This document shows, piece by piece, positions 46,219 to 56,112 of a stretch of DNA of 64,000 bases (the stretch's first letter is position 1; every line of letters begins with the position of its first letter). A program made the translations under genes and the position numbers. A model generated the notes under the pieces. The model was not told where the DNA came from, searched no databases, and saw nothing but the letters and a program-made list of their open reading frames with translations. The stretch is taken from the NCBI RefSeq assembly GCF_030315915.2, contig NZ_CP135990.1:1240001-1304000 (forward strand), written 5' to 3'. The stretch comes from Providencia zhijiangensis (GTDB taxonomy: Bacteria; Pseudomonadota; Gammaproteobacteria; Enterobacterales; Enterobacteriaceae).

Positions 46219-46395
46219 TTAGAATAAAGAAAACATGAGGGCAACGGGTAAACTTAGTGGCCATGTAAAGCCAATCAGAAGCGCGCTCAATAATCTCATG
46301 CAAAAACTAGGATCTTTGGTTACTAGCAGGGCGAATAACGCTGAACATACTCCTCCAATCCCATAGATAAGAAGTATGTGTTCAAAAGTGGACAT
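46219..46395 (-). CDS. GhoT/OrtT-family small membrane toxin
   Basis: A 58-aa hydrophobic protein, MSTFEHILLIYGIGGVCSAL then FALLVTKDPSFCMR and LLSALLIGFTWPLSLPVALM with the ending FSLF. The C-terminal signature RLLSA-L-G-TWP-SLPVAL-FSLF is diagnostic of GhoT and OrtT, small inner-membrane toxins that dissipate the proton-motive force. Two membrane helices are predicted by eye. No GhoS-like antitoxin gene is adjacent, so it is closer in setting to the orphan toxin OrtT. E. coli has no such gene at this place. Confidence 0.87.
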   Translation of the reverse strand: MSTFEHILLIYGIGGVCSALFALLVTKDPSFCMRLLSALLIGFTWPLSLPVALMFSLF

Positions 46396-46567
46396 GCGAT
46401 TTTAGTGGTTTGTTAACGTGTGGATGCGAATTGTACACTATTTTTTTATTTACTGTTATTTTCTTTGTGTTAATCAACAGATAATCGATTAAATAAAATC
46501 CACCTTGAGCATTTTTCCTATATTATTGCTAATATAATGATAGGTACGATTTTCTTCGGGAAAAAAT

Positions 46568-47029
46568 ATGAAATATCAGCAACTTGAAAATCTTGAATGT
46601 GGCTGGAAATGGGAATATCTAGTCAATAAAGCGAGAAGCGGGGAGCCTATTACCCGATATATAGAAAGAAGTGCGGAGCAAGAGGCAATTGAGCAGCTGT
46701 TAAAGCTGGAAAATACGCCAGTGGATGTATTGAAGTGGATTGCAGATCATATGTCCCCTCAATTGGATAACCGTATGAAACAGAGTATTCGTGCGCGTCG
46801 AAAACGACACTTTAATGCTGAGCATCCACATACTCGGAAAAAGTCGATCGATTTAAATTATTCGGTTTGGCAGCGACTATCTAATTTGGCAGTAAAACGG
46901 AATAAAACTTTATCAGAGACAATTATTCAGCTAATTGAAGATGCGGAACATAAAGATAAGTATGAGAGCCAAATGAGCTTATTGAAGCATGATCTTCAAG
47001 CGATCTTAGGTAAGTCGGAGAAAGAGTAA
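46568..47029 (+). CDS. matP: Macrodomain Ter protein MatP
   Basis: DNA-binding protein that recognises matS sites and organises the Ter macrodomain. [20 protein letters not shown], a helical bundle, then a ribbon-helix-helix domain ([21 protein letters not shown]) and a C-terminal coiled coil. 153 aa (E. coli 150). The family is functionally linked to MukBEF, which MatP displaces from Ter; both are encoded in this window. Confidence 0.96.
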   Translation: MKYQQLENLECGWKWEYLVNKARSGEPITRYIERSAEQEAIEQLLKLENTPVDVLKWIADHMSPQLDNRMKQSIRARRKRHFNAEHPHTRKKSIDLNYSVWQRLSNLAVKRNKTLSETIIQLIEDAEHKDKYESQMSLLKHDLQAILGKSEKE

Positions 47030-47083
47030 CGATCTTTAGTTGACCAAATAGAAGATTGTGACGACCTTTCTTTCTGAGGATGA

Positions 47084-47113
47084 AAAAAAAGCCCCAATAA
47101 ATTGGGGCTTTTT
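47084..47113. terminator. Bidirectional terminator between matP and ompA
   Basis: AAAAAAGCCCCAATA-AA-TTGGGGCTTTTT: A run on one side, T5 on the other, serving matP (plus) and ompA (minus). Confidence 0.92.
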
Positions 47114-47147
47114 ATGTTCAGTTCGAAATTCAAACTAGGGCTATAAA

Positions 47148-48221
47148 TTAAGCGCCTGGTTGAGTTACAACTTCAGTTGTACCTTGGATTTCGATTTCAA
47201 CGCGACGGTCTGGCGCTAAACACTCGATCAGAGCTGCACGGCCTTTAACTGCGTCACATTTGTTACCAGTTACTGGATCTTCTTTACCACGACCTTCAGC
47301 AGCGATTGCGCTTGCTGGAACGCCTTTAGATACTAAATAGTCTACTACTGACTGAGCACGTTTTTGTGACAGTGGCAGGTTGTAGTTTTGTGAACCGATA
47401 CGGTCTGTGAAACCAACTACCAGCACGCGACCTTGAGTTGGGTCGATGTTGCTCAGTTCGTTGTACAGTTCGTTCAGTGCTTGCTGACCTTCTGGTTTCA
47501 GAGTTGCTTTGTTGAAGTTAAACAGAACGTCTGAACGCAGAGTGAAGCGTTTGTTTTCAACAACTGGAGCTGCTGGCTCAGCAACTACTGCTGGAGCAAC
47601 AACTGGAGCTGCTTCTTGACCGAAACGGTATGCTAGACCAACGCTCAGCATGCCGTTGTCTGGGCTAACACCGATGTTGTCTTTGTCACCCATGCGGCTA
47701 ACCCACTGGTAGTCTAAACGAGTAGCTAATTCTGGAGTGATAGCATACTCAAGACCCAGTGCGTAAACTGGAGAAACGCCAGTGTCAGTTTCTTTACCAA
47801 CGCCGTTAACTTTAGCTTCTGTACGGTAAACCATACCACCCAGACGAGTATAAACGTCTAAGTCATCCATGATTGGATAGCTCAGTTTGGTAGTCAGAGA
47901 AACGCCCATTGAAGAAACGCTACCTGCGTTGTCACCTTTGTACTTCATTTTACCAAACCAGTCATAGCCCATTTCGAAGCCCATGTACTGGTTGTATTGG
48001 TAACCTGCGTACAGACCCGCACCTAATTGGTCACGAGTTTTTTTGCCAGTACCAACTGAAGTTTCATCTCCAGCAGCATCTTCAAAAGTAAATTTAGCGT
48101 GCTCGTAGTGAGACCAACCTAATTTACCACCAGTGTACCAAGTGTTATCTTTTGGAGCTGCTTGTGCAACAGTTGCAAATGCTGCCACTGCCACTGCTAC
48201 CGCGATAGCTGTCTTTTTCAT
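47148..48221 (-). CDS. ompA: Outer membrane protein A
   Basis: Eight-stranded beta-barrel with a C-terminal periplasmic peptidoglycan-binding domain. Signal peptide [21 protein letters not shown], mature start [15 protein letters not shown]. The barrel ends in GLAYRFGQE, followed by a Pro/Ala/Val hinge ([15 protein letters not shown]) and the OmpA domain with [20 protein letters not shown]. 357 aa. Minus strand, with a long untranslated leader upstream, typical for ompA. Confidence 0.98.
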   Translation of the reverse strand: MKKTAIAVAVAVAAFATVAQAAPKDNTWYTGGKLGWSHYEHAKFTFEDAAGDETSVGTGKKTRDQLGAGLYAGYQYNQYMGFEMGYDWFGKMKYKGDNAGSVSSMGVSLTTKLSYPIMDDLDVYTRLGGMVYRTEAKVNGVGKETDTGVSPVYALGLEYAITPELATRLDYQWVSRMGDKDNIGVSPDNGMLSVGLAYRFGQEAAPVVAPAVVAEPAAPVVENKRFTLRSDVLFNFNKATLKPEGQQALNELYNELSNIDPTQGRVLVVGFTDRIGSQNYNLPLSQKRAQSVVDYLVSKGVPASAIAAEGRGKEDPVTGNKCDAVKGRAALIECLAPDRRVEIEIQGTTEVVTQPGA

Positions 48222-48576
48222 TTTTACGCCTCGTTATCATCCAATATTGGCTTGGCTTCGTGAGCCTTATTATTTGCCATTGGTTCAATTTAATTGCTAG
48301 GTTCAGCTGACATTATCCACAAAAATTTACGAAAAGTAAAAAAATAATGTCATAAGCTTAACAGGCTAAAGTCTACAACGAACTCCAAAAGATACAAGTA
48401 TGGTAAGCAATAAAGGTTAAAAAAAGTCTTTTTTTGCCGTTGAAATCAGAGAGATAAATATATTACTCATTTTGTTGTTAATAAATGTATCTAATTGATT
48501 TTAAAGTATTTAAGTGTTTTTTATTTATAATTATCTTTATGAATGTAAAATTTCGTAAGAAAAATCTTATTGTTGT
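48222..48576. other. ompA leader and promoter region, sulA-ompA gap
   Basis: 355 bp without a gene. The ompA side holds a GAGGC ribosome-binding site next to the ATG and presumably the long stabilising 5' leader known for ompA. The rest is very AT-rich. I see no strong sulA terminator. Confidence 0.5.
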
Positions 48577-49143
48577 TTAGTGAATGTTATTGGAGTGAAT
48601 CTTTAAAAGGTTTCGATGTCTAATATCCGCTGAGCTTGTATTATATGTTTTTTCTGGCCTCATAATGAATCCCATCGAATGACCTGCTTCTGCTGCATTT
48701 TGTAAAAGAACAAAATCTTGCTCGTTTATTTCTGGCAACCATCCTAATACGACACTGTAATTACCACTTCTTAATGCTTTTTCCATGGCATCAATGGTCG
48801 TAATTGAATTAACTTGATTAAGTTGCATGATTTTATTAACGGGTAAACCGGCTTGTTCTAACCAGTGTTTACTCAGTTTTTTATCTGGGCTCAACCATAA
48901 TAGCCAACGTGATTGAATACCGAATTGGCGCAACATGGGTAGCAAGATGTAATCCATAATTGGATGTTGCTCGTTATAAACTAACTCGCTCACCATACCT
49001 TGCTGCATTAAGCCATTTGCAAAACTCATTGTTGAGTTTGCATCGCTTAAATTGCCATGTGTAAGACGGTCATGCGTGAAGCTATCATTAGTAAAATGAT
49101 TAAGAGAATGTTCCGCTGCGTTGTTCCAAGAATAGATACTCAT
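48577..49143 (-). CDS. sulA: SOS cell division inhibitor SulA
   Basis: SOS-induced inhibitor that sequesters FtsZ. The N-terminal half is variable. The conserved core shows LVYNEQHPIMDYILLPMLRQ, GIQSRWLLWLSPDKKLSKHW, LEQAGLPVNKIMQLNQV and VVLGWLPEI. 188 aa, slightly longer than E. coli (169). Located beside ompA as in E. coli, with LexA boxes directly upstream of its start. Confidence 0.93.
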   Translation of the reverse strand: MSIYSWNNAAEHSLNHFTNDSFTHDRLTHGNLSDANSTMSFANGLMQQGMVSELVYNEQHPIMDYILLPMLRQFGIQSRWLLWLSPDKKLSKHWLEQAGLPVNKIMQLNQVNSITTIDAMEKALRSGNYSVVLGWLPEINEQDFVLLQNAAEAGHSMGFIMRPEKTYNTSSADIRHRNLLKIHSNNIH

Positions 49144-49179
49144 AATTCACCTCGCTACAATATTACATGGAGACAAGTG

Positions 49180-49195
49180 CTGTATGAACATACAG
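49180..49195 (-). promoter_or_regulatory. LexA (SOS) box 1 upstream of sulA
   Basis: CTGTATGAACATACAG, a perfect CTGT-N8-ACAG match, 37 bp before the sulA start. Confidence 0.88.
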
Positions 49196-49198
49196 TAA

Positions 49199-49214
49199 CT
49201 GTATATTTATACAA
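49199..49214 (-). promoter_or_regulatory. LexA (SOS) box 2 upstream of sulA
   Basis: CTGTATATTTATACAA, one mismatch in the last CTGT/ACAG position, spaced 19 bp from box 1 (about two helical turns). Confidence 0.7.
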
Positions 49215-49394
49215 TATCAAGGCTATTTTTACAAAGCGCTTCGCAACTTTGTGGTTTTTATGCGAGTTATACTTGGCATTTTTAACTGAAACTTTAAAAT
49301 CAATTAAGCATAATTATATGTAAAAACAGTTGTTTTTTTATTGCTTGAGCTTCAAGGACGATTGTATTTTTTTTATTCATAAGGAGATGGAAAA

Positions 49395-49997
49395 GTGTCA
49401 TTACAAAATGAAAGAAGTTCCCTTTTACAGCAAATTTTGGGTCAGTTTGGTGCACTGAAAAAGAAAAACCACTTTGGTGGATATTGCTTGTGTATTGATA
49501 ATGCACTTGTGGGATTGGTACTGGATGGGCAATTTTATGTTCGTGGATGCCTATTTTCTCGTAGTTATTTTGAATCAGTTGGGTTTGAGCGGTTGGTATA
49601 CAGTAAAAGAGGCATCCCGTTAGAGATGCGCTACTACCAACTTCCGGAAGAGGCTTGGTGTGACCCATTAATATTGAGTCACATCATTGAATTAGCGTAC
49701 CGTTCAGCCATGGAAGAAACTCAACAAAGAGAGTCGGCGGCGGTACGCATCAAGGACTTGCCAAATATGAATATGGCAATGGAGAGGGCGCTTGGGAAGA
49801 TTGGAATTTTCCATGCAGAAGATCTCATTATGATAGGTGCTAAAGCGTGCTTCTTGAAACTAAAACAGCATGGGAAGCTGATACCAAGTGTAAAACAGTT
49901 GATTGGATTGGCTGCGGCTATCGAGGGTTGCCATAGTGAAGTATTACCTTCTCGAACTCGGCAGGAGCTCATTAACTGGTTTAACAGTATGAATTAA
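49395..49997 (+). CDS. sxy: Competence regulator Sxy/TfoX
   Basis: Coactivator that works with CRP at CRP-S promoters of competence genes. GTG start at 49395 behind a clear AAGGAG. The N-terminal TfoX domain (LQQILGQFGALKKKNHFGGY, CIDNALVGLVLDGQFYVRGC) and C-terminal TfoX domain (RIKDLPNMNMAMERALGKIG, HAEDLIMIGAKACFLKLK) are both intact. 200 aa. Divergent from sulA as in E. coli. Confidence 0.94.
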   Translation: MSLQNERSSLLQQILGQFGALKKKNHFGGYCLCIDNALVGLVLDGQFYVRGCLFSRSYFESVGFERLVYSKRGIPLEMRYYQLPEEAWCDPLILSHIIELAYRSAMEETQQRESAAVRIKDLPNMNMAMERALGKIGIFHAEDLIMIGAKACFLKLKQHGKLIPSVKQLIGLAAAIEGCHSEVLPSRTRQELINWFNSMN

Positions 49998-50016
49998 TTT
50001 TTTATTCTTTCAAATC

Positions 50017-50052
50017 AGCGGGCATGGCCATTTATAGGTTTTAATGCCCGCT
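50017..50052. terminator. Possible convergent terminator between sxy and yccS
   Basis: AGCGGGCAT / ATGCCCGCT stem with an 18-nt loop and no strong T run. Weak. Confidence 0.45.
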
Positions 50053-50064
50053 CATCAGTTTATT

Positions 50065-52215
50065 TTATGACAAGCTAATTTGTTTAATCATTGATTTTAT
50101 TTCAGGAATTAATTCAATCAGCAATTTAGTCTGTTCCATGATCAGTACGGTTTTCTCATCGTCATCGCTGGAGGCATGGTCAATGCGGTTCAGTAGGCTC
50201 ACCCTTAGGCGCTCTGATTTTTCGTCAATCATTGCGGGATCTAAAGATGTGATTTGAATAGACGATTCGATATAGCAGATTGCATCATTTAATAAGGCAA
50301 GATTAGCTTCGTTTTGCATCTGCTCTCTATGGGCGCCGAGGGCTGAAATATAGCTCAGTAATGTATGGTTTAAACACAGTAAGCGGAACGCTTGTTCCTG
50401 CGTGATTTGGTATGACTTAGGATCCGATGCCATATTTGAAACAATTGAAGCGAATTCTGCGTCATTATTGTGGGCGTCACGTCTCGCAACACGGTACTCC
50501 AAGCTATTATCTTTACCTTGATAATATTGCTGTAAAATAGCATCCAAATAACGGCAGTTGCTATCCATCGTTTTCTGTACCACTTGCGGTAATTGTCGAA
50601 ACTTCCAGTCAGGCCAAATAAAACTGACCGCCAGTAATGCGATAAAACAGCCAATGAGAGTGTCGATAATTCGAGGTAGTGCAACTTCGAAGCCTTCGCC
50701 GAGTAAATTGAAGCAAAATAGCACCAGCAATGTAATAAACAGCGTTGCTTGGGCATATTGGCTGCTACGGAACATGAAGAACAGGAGCCCGGTGATCACG
50801 ATCAGCGTGAGTTGTCCCTCAATGGATGGCACGATATTGAGTAAAGGTAAGCCGATGGCGATCCCTAACAAAGTGCCTGTAATACGCAATGCTAGGCGGC
50901 GCTTAGTCGCATTATAGTTGGGTTGGCAAACAAATAAGCTCGTGAGTAATATCCAATAACCGCGTTCCAAATCAAACAGTTGAATAATCAAATACCCAGT
51001 ACAAAGCAAGGCTGACATTCTCACTGCATGGCGAAACAGCGAGGATTTTGGGGTTAAATGATGTTTGAATCGAGCAAATACATCGCGAATACCAGAGACG
51101 GATTCATCAGATAACTGTTCAATTTGCTTATTATTCTGCTGCCAAGAGGCTTGACCGAGGCTCAAGCCTTTGAGTTGCACATCAATCCCTTTGAGATTTT
51201 TTAGCAAGTTTCGTAATGCTTTGATTTCATGTAATTCAGGAGATTGTTGCTGGAGTAGCTGCAAGGAGTTTTCAATATACGTAAATGTGCGCTCAAAGCG
51301 CGGATTATGTTGATATTGTTTGCGCCATAAGACGGATTGAGCGACCTGCTGGCAGGCTCTGGCCTGCATGGTTAATAAGCGTTGAAAGCGAAATAAAATA
51401 TCACAATGGCGCAAACGGCGGCTAAGCTGTTGATATTGAATATGTGATGAACTAGCTCGTTCATGAATGTCTTGAGCGACAAAGTAATATTGTAATGTAT
51501 TACGTGTGCCTCGCTGGCCTCTATCGCCTTTCAATCGGCTGAGTAGCGATATTTTTGCCTGATTCATCGTACTGACTAACGTACTGTTTACTAAGGCTAA
51601 ATCATAGACTGACTGCTGATAGTCATCTTCGAGGTCAGGGTCAAATAAGTTTGCCTTTGCATCAAGATAAGCTGAAAGCTGCTGATAACATTGCGTAATG
51701 GCATCTTGTAGTGGGCGAACAGGGAAAAGGATATGCCCGATGAGAGTGAGAATGTTGTACCAAATGGCACCAGTTAATAAGAGCGCAGGTTGGATGTACC
51801 AAGTATCAAAAATAGGTACGCCAAGCATGGTGTATATTGCAATTAGCAGAGCACCGAAAGCGATAGTGGCATAGCGTTGCCCTAATGCGCCAAGTAAGAT
51901 AAAACCGCAGGTTGAGAATGCTAACCCAAAAAAGAATAAAACAGGGTAAGGAAAAAGTAATTCAATAGAGACTGAGGCAATTAAAAAACAGAATAAAGTG
52001 ATAATTAAATTTTTTATTCTGCCAGTCAATCTATCATCTAAGTCAGTGAGTGCGGCAGCGACAACGCCTAGAGTTAAAGGGATCGTGACTTTAGGCTCTA
52101 AGCCTAAAAGCCATGGAACCAAGGTTGTGCCTGTCAGCGCAATTAAGATTCGGATATAATATAAAATATGGCTGTTATAGAGCACACGACGATAACTGGT
52201 TAGCAGCGTTAGCAC
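50065..52215 (-). CDS. yccS: Integral membrane protein YccS (FUSC/YccS family)
   Basis: 716-aa inner-membrane protein with two sets of membrane helices (about residues 15-160 and 395-520), separated by a long cytoplasmic helical region. Signature motif region RGYWILLTSLFVCQPNYNAT, typical of the FUSC/aromatic-acid exporter-like family. Function not established. Length matches E. coli YccS (about 717). Minus strand, divergent from helD. Confidence 0.92.
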   Translation of the reverse strand: MLTLLTSYRRVLYNSHILYYIRILIALTGTTLVPWLLGLEPKVTIPLTLGVVAAALTDLDDRLTGRIKNLIITLFCFLIASVSIELLFPYPVLFFFGLAFSTCGFILLGALGQRYATIAFGALLIAIYTMLGVPIFDTWYIQPALLLTGAIWYNILTLIGHILFPVRPLQDAITQCYQQLSAYLDAKANLFDPDLEDDYQQSVYDLALVNSTLVSTMNQAKISLLSRLKGDRGQRGTRNTLQYYFVAQDIHERASSSHIQYQQLSRRLRHCDILFRFQRLLTMQARACQQVAQSVLWRKQYQHNPRFERTFTYIENSLQLLQQQSPELHEIKALRNLLKNLKGIDVQLKGLSLGQASWQQNNKQIEQLSDESVSGIRDVFARFKHHLTPKSSLFRHAVRMSALLCTGYLIIQLFDLERGYWILLTSLFVCQPNYNATKRRLALRITGTLLGIAIGLPLLNIVPSIEGQLTLIVITGLLFFMFRSSQYAQATLFITLLVLFCFNLLGEGFEVALPRIIDTLIGCFIALLAVSFIWPDWKFRQLPQVVQKTMDSNCRYLDAILQQYYQGKDNSLEYRVARRDAHNNDAEFASIVSNMASDPKSYQITQEQAFRLLCLNHTLLSYISALGAHREQMQNEANLALLNDAICYIESSIQITSLDPAMIDEKSERLRVSLLNRIDHASSDDDEKTVLIMEQTKLLIELIPEIKSMIKQISLS

Positions 52216-52338
52216 AAAGTACCTCAGTGGTAAGACAAATCCTTATCTATATAGAATAACGTGTTTACGTAGAATAAAAAACTATTAGCAATTATGCTTT
52301 GATTATTTTCACGAATGATTCACACAGGTGCAGAACGT

Positions 52339-54393
52339 ATGGAACTGAAATCGACACAGATTGGACAGCGCCTGGCTCAGCATCCCTATAATCGGGTTCG
52401 CTTACTTAATGCAGGCATCGAAGTTAGTGGTGAAAACCATCAATACCTTATTCCCTTCAATGAGCTAGTAGATATTCGCTGTAAGCGTGGGATCGTCTGG
52501 GGAGAATTGGAATTTGAAATTTTAGATGAACAAGTCGTTCGTTTGCACGGTACAGAGTGGAAACAAACTCAGCGTTTCTACCATTTTTTGAATGAAAAAT
52601 GGCAGCAATGGAGCGTTGAAATGAGCGAGGTCAGTGCTCAAGTATTGACGTCTTTAACTCAGTCGATTTTACAACAAACTCAGCAAGATGCGTGGTTAAG
52701 TTTACGTAGCTTGCAATCGATAAAAGAAAGGATCACTCAGCAGTTTTCATCACTTCCTTTACCCCTCGTTCGAATGCCTTTATTTGAAAACTGTGCCGCA
52801 CATTACCAATTTTGCAGGCAGTGGCTAACGAATAGCGAACAATGTCGCAAACAAAATAACCAAAATTGGTGCCAGTCAGTTTTAACGCGCTATGATGATT
52901 TTTTCCAACATATTGAATCCTCTCCATTAAATTATTCTCAATCATTATCCGTCATTAATGGTGAAGATAATGTTTTAGTTTTAGCGGGAGCGGGTAGCGG
53001 AAAAACATCGGTGCTGGTTGCAAGGGCAGGATGGCTTCTATTAAGAGAGCTGGCTAAACCTGAGCAAATCTTATTATTGGCGTTTGGACGTAAAGCTGCG
53101 GAAGAGATGAATGAGCGGATTCAATCTCGTTTACAACAAAAAGAGATCGAGGCGAAGACATTTCACGCACTTGCATTGCAGATTATCCGCGAAGGTAGCA
53201 ATAAGTCACCAATAATTAGTGCGCTAGAATCGGATACCGAAAAGCGCCAATCTCTCTTGTTGAATGAATGGCGAGAGCAGTGCTCCAGTAAAAAAGCCCA
53301 AGCGAAAGGTTGGCGAGAGTGGCTGTCAGAAGAATTGCAATGGGATATTCCTGACGGTGAATTTTGGAATGATGAAAAAATTAGTCGCAAACTAGTCGTT
53401 CGACTAGAGCGCTGGTTGAGTTTGATCCGCTCTCATGGCGGTAGCCAAAAAGAGATGATTGACAATACACGGGAAGAAATTCGTGCACTATTCCAAAAAC
53501 GAATTCGTTTAATGGCTCCGCTATTGAAAGCTTGGAAGAGTGCTCTCAAAGATGAAGGCGCGATTGATTTCTCCGGCCTCATCCATCAAGCGGTCAACAT
53601 TATTGAAAAAGGGCGCTTTATTAGCCCGTGGAAACATATTTTAGTTGATGAATTCCAAGATATTTCACCACTGAGAGCCAAATTATTACATGCATTACGC
53701 CAACAAAATAAGCAAACCTGTTTATTTGCAGTCGGTGATGATTGGCAGGCAATTTATCGCTTTAGTGGCGCTGAATTGGATTTGACTACGTCATTTAAAA
53801 CGCATTTTGGTGAAGGGGATTTATGCGCATTAGATACAACATACCGGTTTAATGAGCGCATCGGTGATATTGCGAATCGCTTTGTATTACAGAACCCAAG
53901 TCAGTTAGATAAGCCATTAAATAGCCTGATAAAAGGTAATAAAAAATCTGTCGTTTTATTGTATGAAGATGCGCTAGAGCGTTTGCTGGATAAAATGAGC
54001 GGTTATGTTTTAGATGATGAAAATATCTTAATTTTGGCTCGTTACCACTATTTAAAGCCGGAAATTCTAAAGAAAGCGGAAACACGCTGGCCAAAATTGA
54101 AAATTCAATTTATGACCATGCATGCATCGAAGGGCCAACAGGCGGATCATGTCATTATTTGTGGTTTAAATGGTGGCAAAGAGGGATTCCCAGCGCCTGC
54201 TCGGGAGTCGATTATTGAAGACGCTTTATTGCCACAACCTGAACATTTTGAACATGCGGAAGAACGACGACTATTTTATGTGGCGTTGACGAGAGCGAAG
54301 CAGCAAGCATGGTTATTGTATAACCCTGATAATCCGTCTGAATTTGTTGAAGAGCTAAAGCAAATGGGTGTACCTAGGCAGAAAAAGCCTTAA
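52339..54393 (+). CDS. helD: DNA helicase IV HelD
   Basis: UvrD/Rep-type superfamily 1 3'-5' helicase. The start at 52339 gives MELKSTQIGQRLAQHPYNRV; the upstream ATG at 52315 adds eight residues outside the family. Motifs: Walker A LAGAGSGKTSVLVARAG, QILLLAFGRKAAEEM, motif II VDEFQDIS, motif III GDDWQAIYRFSGA, MTMHASKGQQADHVI and YVALTRAKQQ (motif VI). 684 aa. Followed by a terminator shared with mgsA. Confidence 0.96.
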   Translation: MELKSTQIGQRLAQHPYNRVRLLNAGIEVSGENHQYLIPFNELVDIRCKRGIVWGELEFEILDEQVVRLHGTEWKQTQRFYHFLNEKWQQWSVEMSEVSAQVLTSLTQSILQQTQQDAWLSLRSLQSIKERITQQFSSLPLPLVRMPLFENCAAHYQFCRQWLTNSEQCRKQNNQNWCQSVLTRYDDFFQHIESSPLNYSQSLSVINGEDNVLVLAGAGSGKTSVLVARAGWLLLRELAKPEQILLLAFGRKAAEEMNERIQSRLQQKEIEAKTFHALALQIIREGSNKSPIISALESDTEKRQSLLLNEWREQCSSKKAQAKGWREWLSEELQWDIPDGEFWNDEKISRKLVVRLERWLSLIRSHGGSQKEMIDNTREEIRALFQKRIRLMAPLLKAWKSALKDEGAIDFSGLIHQAVNIIEKGRFISPWKHILVDEFQDISPLRAKLLHALRQQNKQTCLFAVGDDWQAIYRFSGAELDLTTSFKTHFGEGDLCALDTTYRFNERIGDIANRFVLQNPSQLDKPLNSLIKGNKKSVVLLYEDALERLLDKMSGYVLDDENILILARYHYLKPEILKKAETRWPKLKIQFMTMHASKGQQADHVIICGLNGGKEGFPAPARESIIEDALLPQPEHFEHAEERRLFYVALTRAKQQAWLLYNPDNPSEFVEELKQMGVPRQKKP

Positions 54394-54428
54394 AACTCGC
54401 GTATTAAAATTCAATTCATTAAAAATGA

Positions 54429-54467
54429 AAACTGCGCCATTGAGTATATCGATGGCGCAGTTTTTTA
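54429..54467. terminator. Terminator between helD and mgsA
   Basis: AACTGCGCCAT / ATGGCGCAGTT stem with T6; the preceding A-rich side could also terminate mgsA. Confidence 0.9.
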
Positions 54468-54496
54468 TTCATTTACGGCTATTTTTCGGCGTACTA

Positions 54497-54955
54497 TTAA
54501 TTAGTGCGTTTATTTAAATAGCTTTGATAATCAGGGATCACAATATCAATTTCCCCATCAAAGAAAGGGGAGGTAATCAGAAAATCAGCGGTGGCAGGGT
54601 TGGTGGCCACAGGGATATTCCAAACAGTGGCTAATCGCAGAAGCGCCTTGACATCAGGATCGTGAGGAACGGCATTTAACGGATCCCAAAAGAAAATGAG
54701 TAGGTCGATTTTCTGCTCTGCAATCATGGCGCCAATTTGTTGGTCACCACCCATTGGGCCGCTCAACATACCGGTAACAGGTAAACCAGTTTCTTTATTA
54801 ACCAAGCTCCCAGTGGTACCTGTTGCAAACAGTTTGTGTGAGCTTAATTTCGTTTTATTTTTGGTTACCCAACCGAGTAAGGATGATTTACAGTGGTCAT
54901 GGGCAACTAAAGCAATATTTTTTGAAGCTGCGATTTTTCGGGTGGTAGATTCCAT
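54497..54955 (-). CDS. mgsA: Methylglyoxal synthase
   Basis: Converts dihydroxyacetone phosphate to methylglyoxal, a glycolytic bypass under phosphate limitation. [15 protein letters not shown], phosphate loop [25 protein letters not shown] (with the catalytic aspartate nearby) and [20 protein letters not shown]. 152 aa, the family length. Convergent with helD. Confidence 0.97.
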   Translation of the reverse strand: MESTTRKIAASKNIALVAHDHCKSSLLGWVTKNKTKLSSHKLFATGTTGSLVNKETGLPVTGMLSGPMGGDQQIGAMIAEQKIDLLIFFWDPLNAVPHDPDVKALLRLATVWNIPVATNPATADFLITSPFFDGEIDIVIPDYQSYLNKRTN

Positions 54956-55085
54956 GAGGTTCCCTTAAACAAGATTGGCATCACAAATAGATAGCTGTCA
55001 CGCATCTTAAAAATTGAGTGAACAAAGATGTACAACATATATCATAATGCATATGAATAGTTTACTGATTTTGGGAGATATTTTG

Positions 55086-55499
55086 ATGAGAGATCAAGAA
55101 ATTGCTGAAATTCTAACGAGCGTTAAGACAATTGCATTAGTTGGCGCGAGTGACCGTACAGACCGCCCAAGCTATGAAGTCATGGAATACCTCTTACACC
55201 AAGGGTATCAGGTTATTCCGGTGAGCCCGAAGCTCGCGGGACAATCATTATTAGGGCAGCGAGTTTATGCCCAACTGAGTGAAATCCCTAACCCTGTTGA
55301 TATGGTTGATGTTTTTAGAAATGCTGATGCTGCAGTCGGTGTTGCTCATGAGGCCGTCGCTATTAAAGCTAAAGTCTTATGGCTGCAAAAAGGGGTTATT
55401 AGTGAAGAGGCGCAAAGAATTGCTGTGAATGCGGGGTTACAGTGCGTGATGGATAAATGCCCTAAACAAGAAATTCCAGCGTTAGGTTTGGAAAAATAA
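55086..55499 (+). CDS. yccU: CoA-binding domain protein YccU
   Basis: A 137-aa Rossmann-type CoA-binding protein: IALVGASDRTDRPSYEVMEY, VIPVSPKLAGQSLLGQ, VDMVDVFRNADA, LWLQKGVISEEA, VMDKCPKQEIP. Start set at 55086 (MRDQEIAEIL, GGGAG upstream) by comparison with the E. coli protein; the open frame continues upstream to 55014 with unrelated residues. Exact role unknown. Order mgsA-yccU-hspQ as in E. coli, without yccT. Confidence 0.92.
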   Translation: MRDQEIAEILTSVKTIALVGASDRTDRPSYEVMEYLLHQGYQVIPVSPKLAGQSLLGQRVYAQLSEIPNPVDMVDVFRNADAAVGVAHEAVAIKAKVLWLQKGVISEEAQRIAVNAGLQCVMDKCPKQEIPALGLEK

Positions 55500-55534
55500 G
55501 TATCGCGTGTTCATCGACGGTCATGTAAAAAAAT

Positions 55535-55556
55535 AAAGCAGCTGGTGGGCTGCTTT
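55535..55556 (-). terminator. Terminator of hspQ
   Basis: Read on the minus strand: AAAGCAG-CCCACCAG-CTGCTTT, then a T run after ATT. Confidence 0.8.
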
Positions 55557-55574
55557 ACTGGATTGCGTTCATGA

Positions 55575-55892
55575 TCAGTTACGTAGACGCGGAGCTTGTA
55601 GTTGGGATCTTATCGATTCTGCTAACTCATCCATAGACGGTTGTTCTGGATGGTCATCAGTCATCTCATAAGTAATCTGTGCTTCTGCTAAATAAGTATG
55701 AACCGCTTCCCCATTATCATCTTCCATGACGACATGATACCAAGGCAGATCGCGTAATGTACTGTTGGATGCAATGTCATCATCATGTGGTTGGTCGAGC
55801 GAGTATTCAGGGTCAACATCAACAACTACCCCAAGGTAGCCGAGAAGTTTGTGTCTGACTTGTTGCCCGATTCCATATTTACTGGTGATCAT
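55575..55892 (-). CDS. hspQ: Heat shock protein HspQ
   Basis: A 105-aa protein that in E. coli binds hemimethylated oriC DNA and acts as a Lon specificity enhancer. [52 protein letters not shown] and the Lon-recognised C-terminal part [14 protein letters not shown] with the end QLQAPRLRN. Start at 55892 (second of two ATGs) by homology; the longer frame to 55976 is not conserved. The E. coli neighbour rlmI is absent here. Confidence 0.95.
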   Translation of the reverse strand: MITSKYGIGQQVRHKLLGYLGVVVDVDPEYSLDQPHDDDIASNSTLRDLPWYHVVMEDDNGEAVHTYLAEAQITYEMTDDHPEQPSMDELAESIRSQLQAPRLRN

Positions 55893-56112
55893 CATAGCGA
55901 CCTCCTTAAAAGCCTTGCTTGTGCTGTAAACTACATGTGGGCAGTGCTGTGCGTTTTCAAGCCAATGTGTGGACAATTACTCATAACGCAATACACTGTC
56001 TTTAAGTAATAACGAAAAGCAGTGCCTCAATAATCAGATTATCTGCTGAATGAATAAAAAACAACTGCGCCAGAGGGTTTTAATTGATTAAGTAATGACA
56101 TCGGAGGCTTAT

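Noticed and set aside
46568..47029. matS sites for MatP in this window
   Set aside because: I looked for GTGAC-N3-GTCAC by eye and found no convincing example; a computed scan would be needed.
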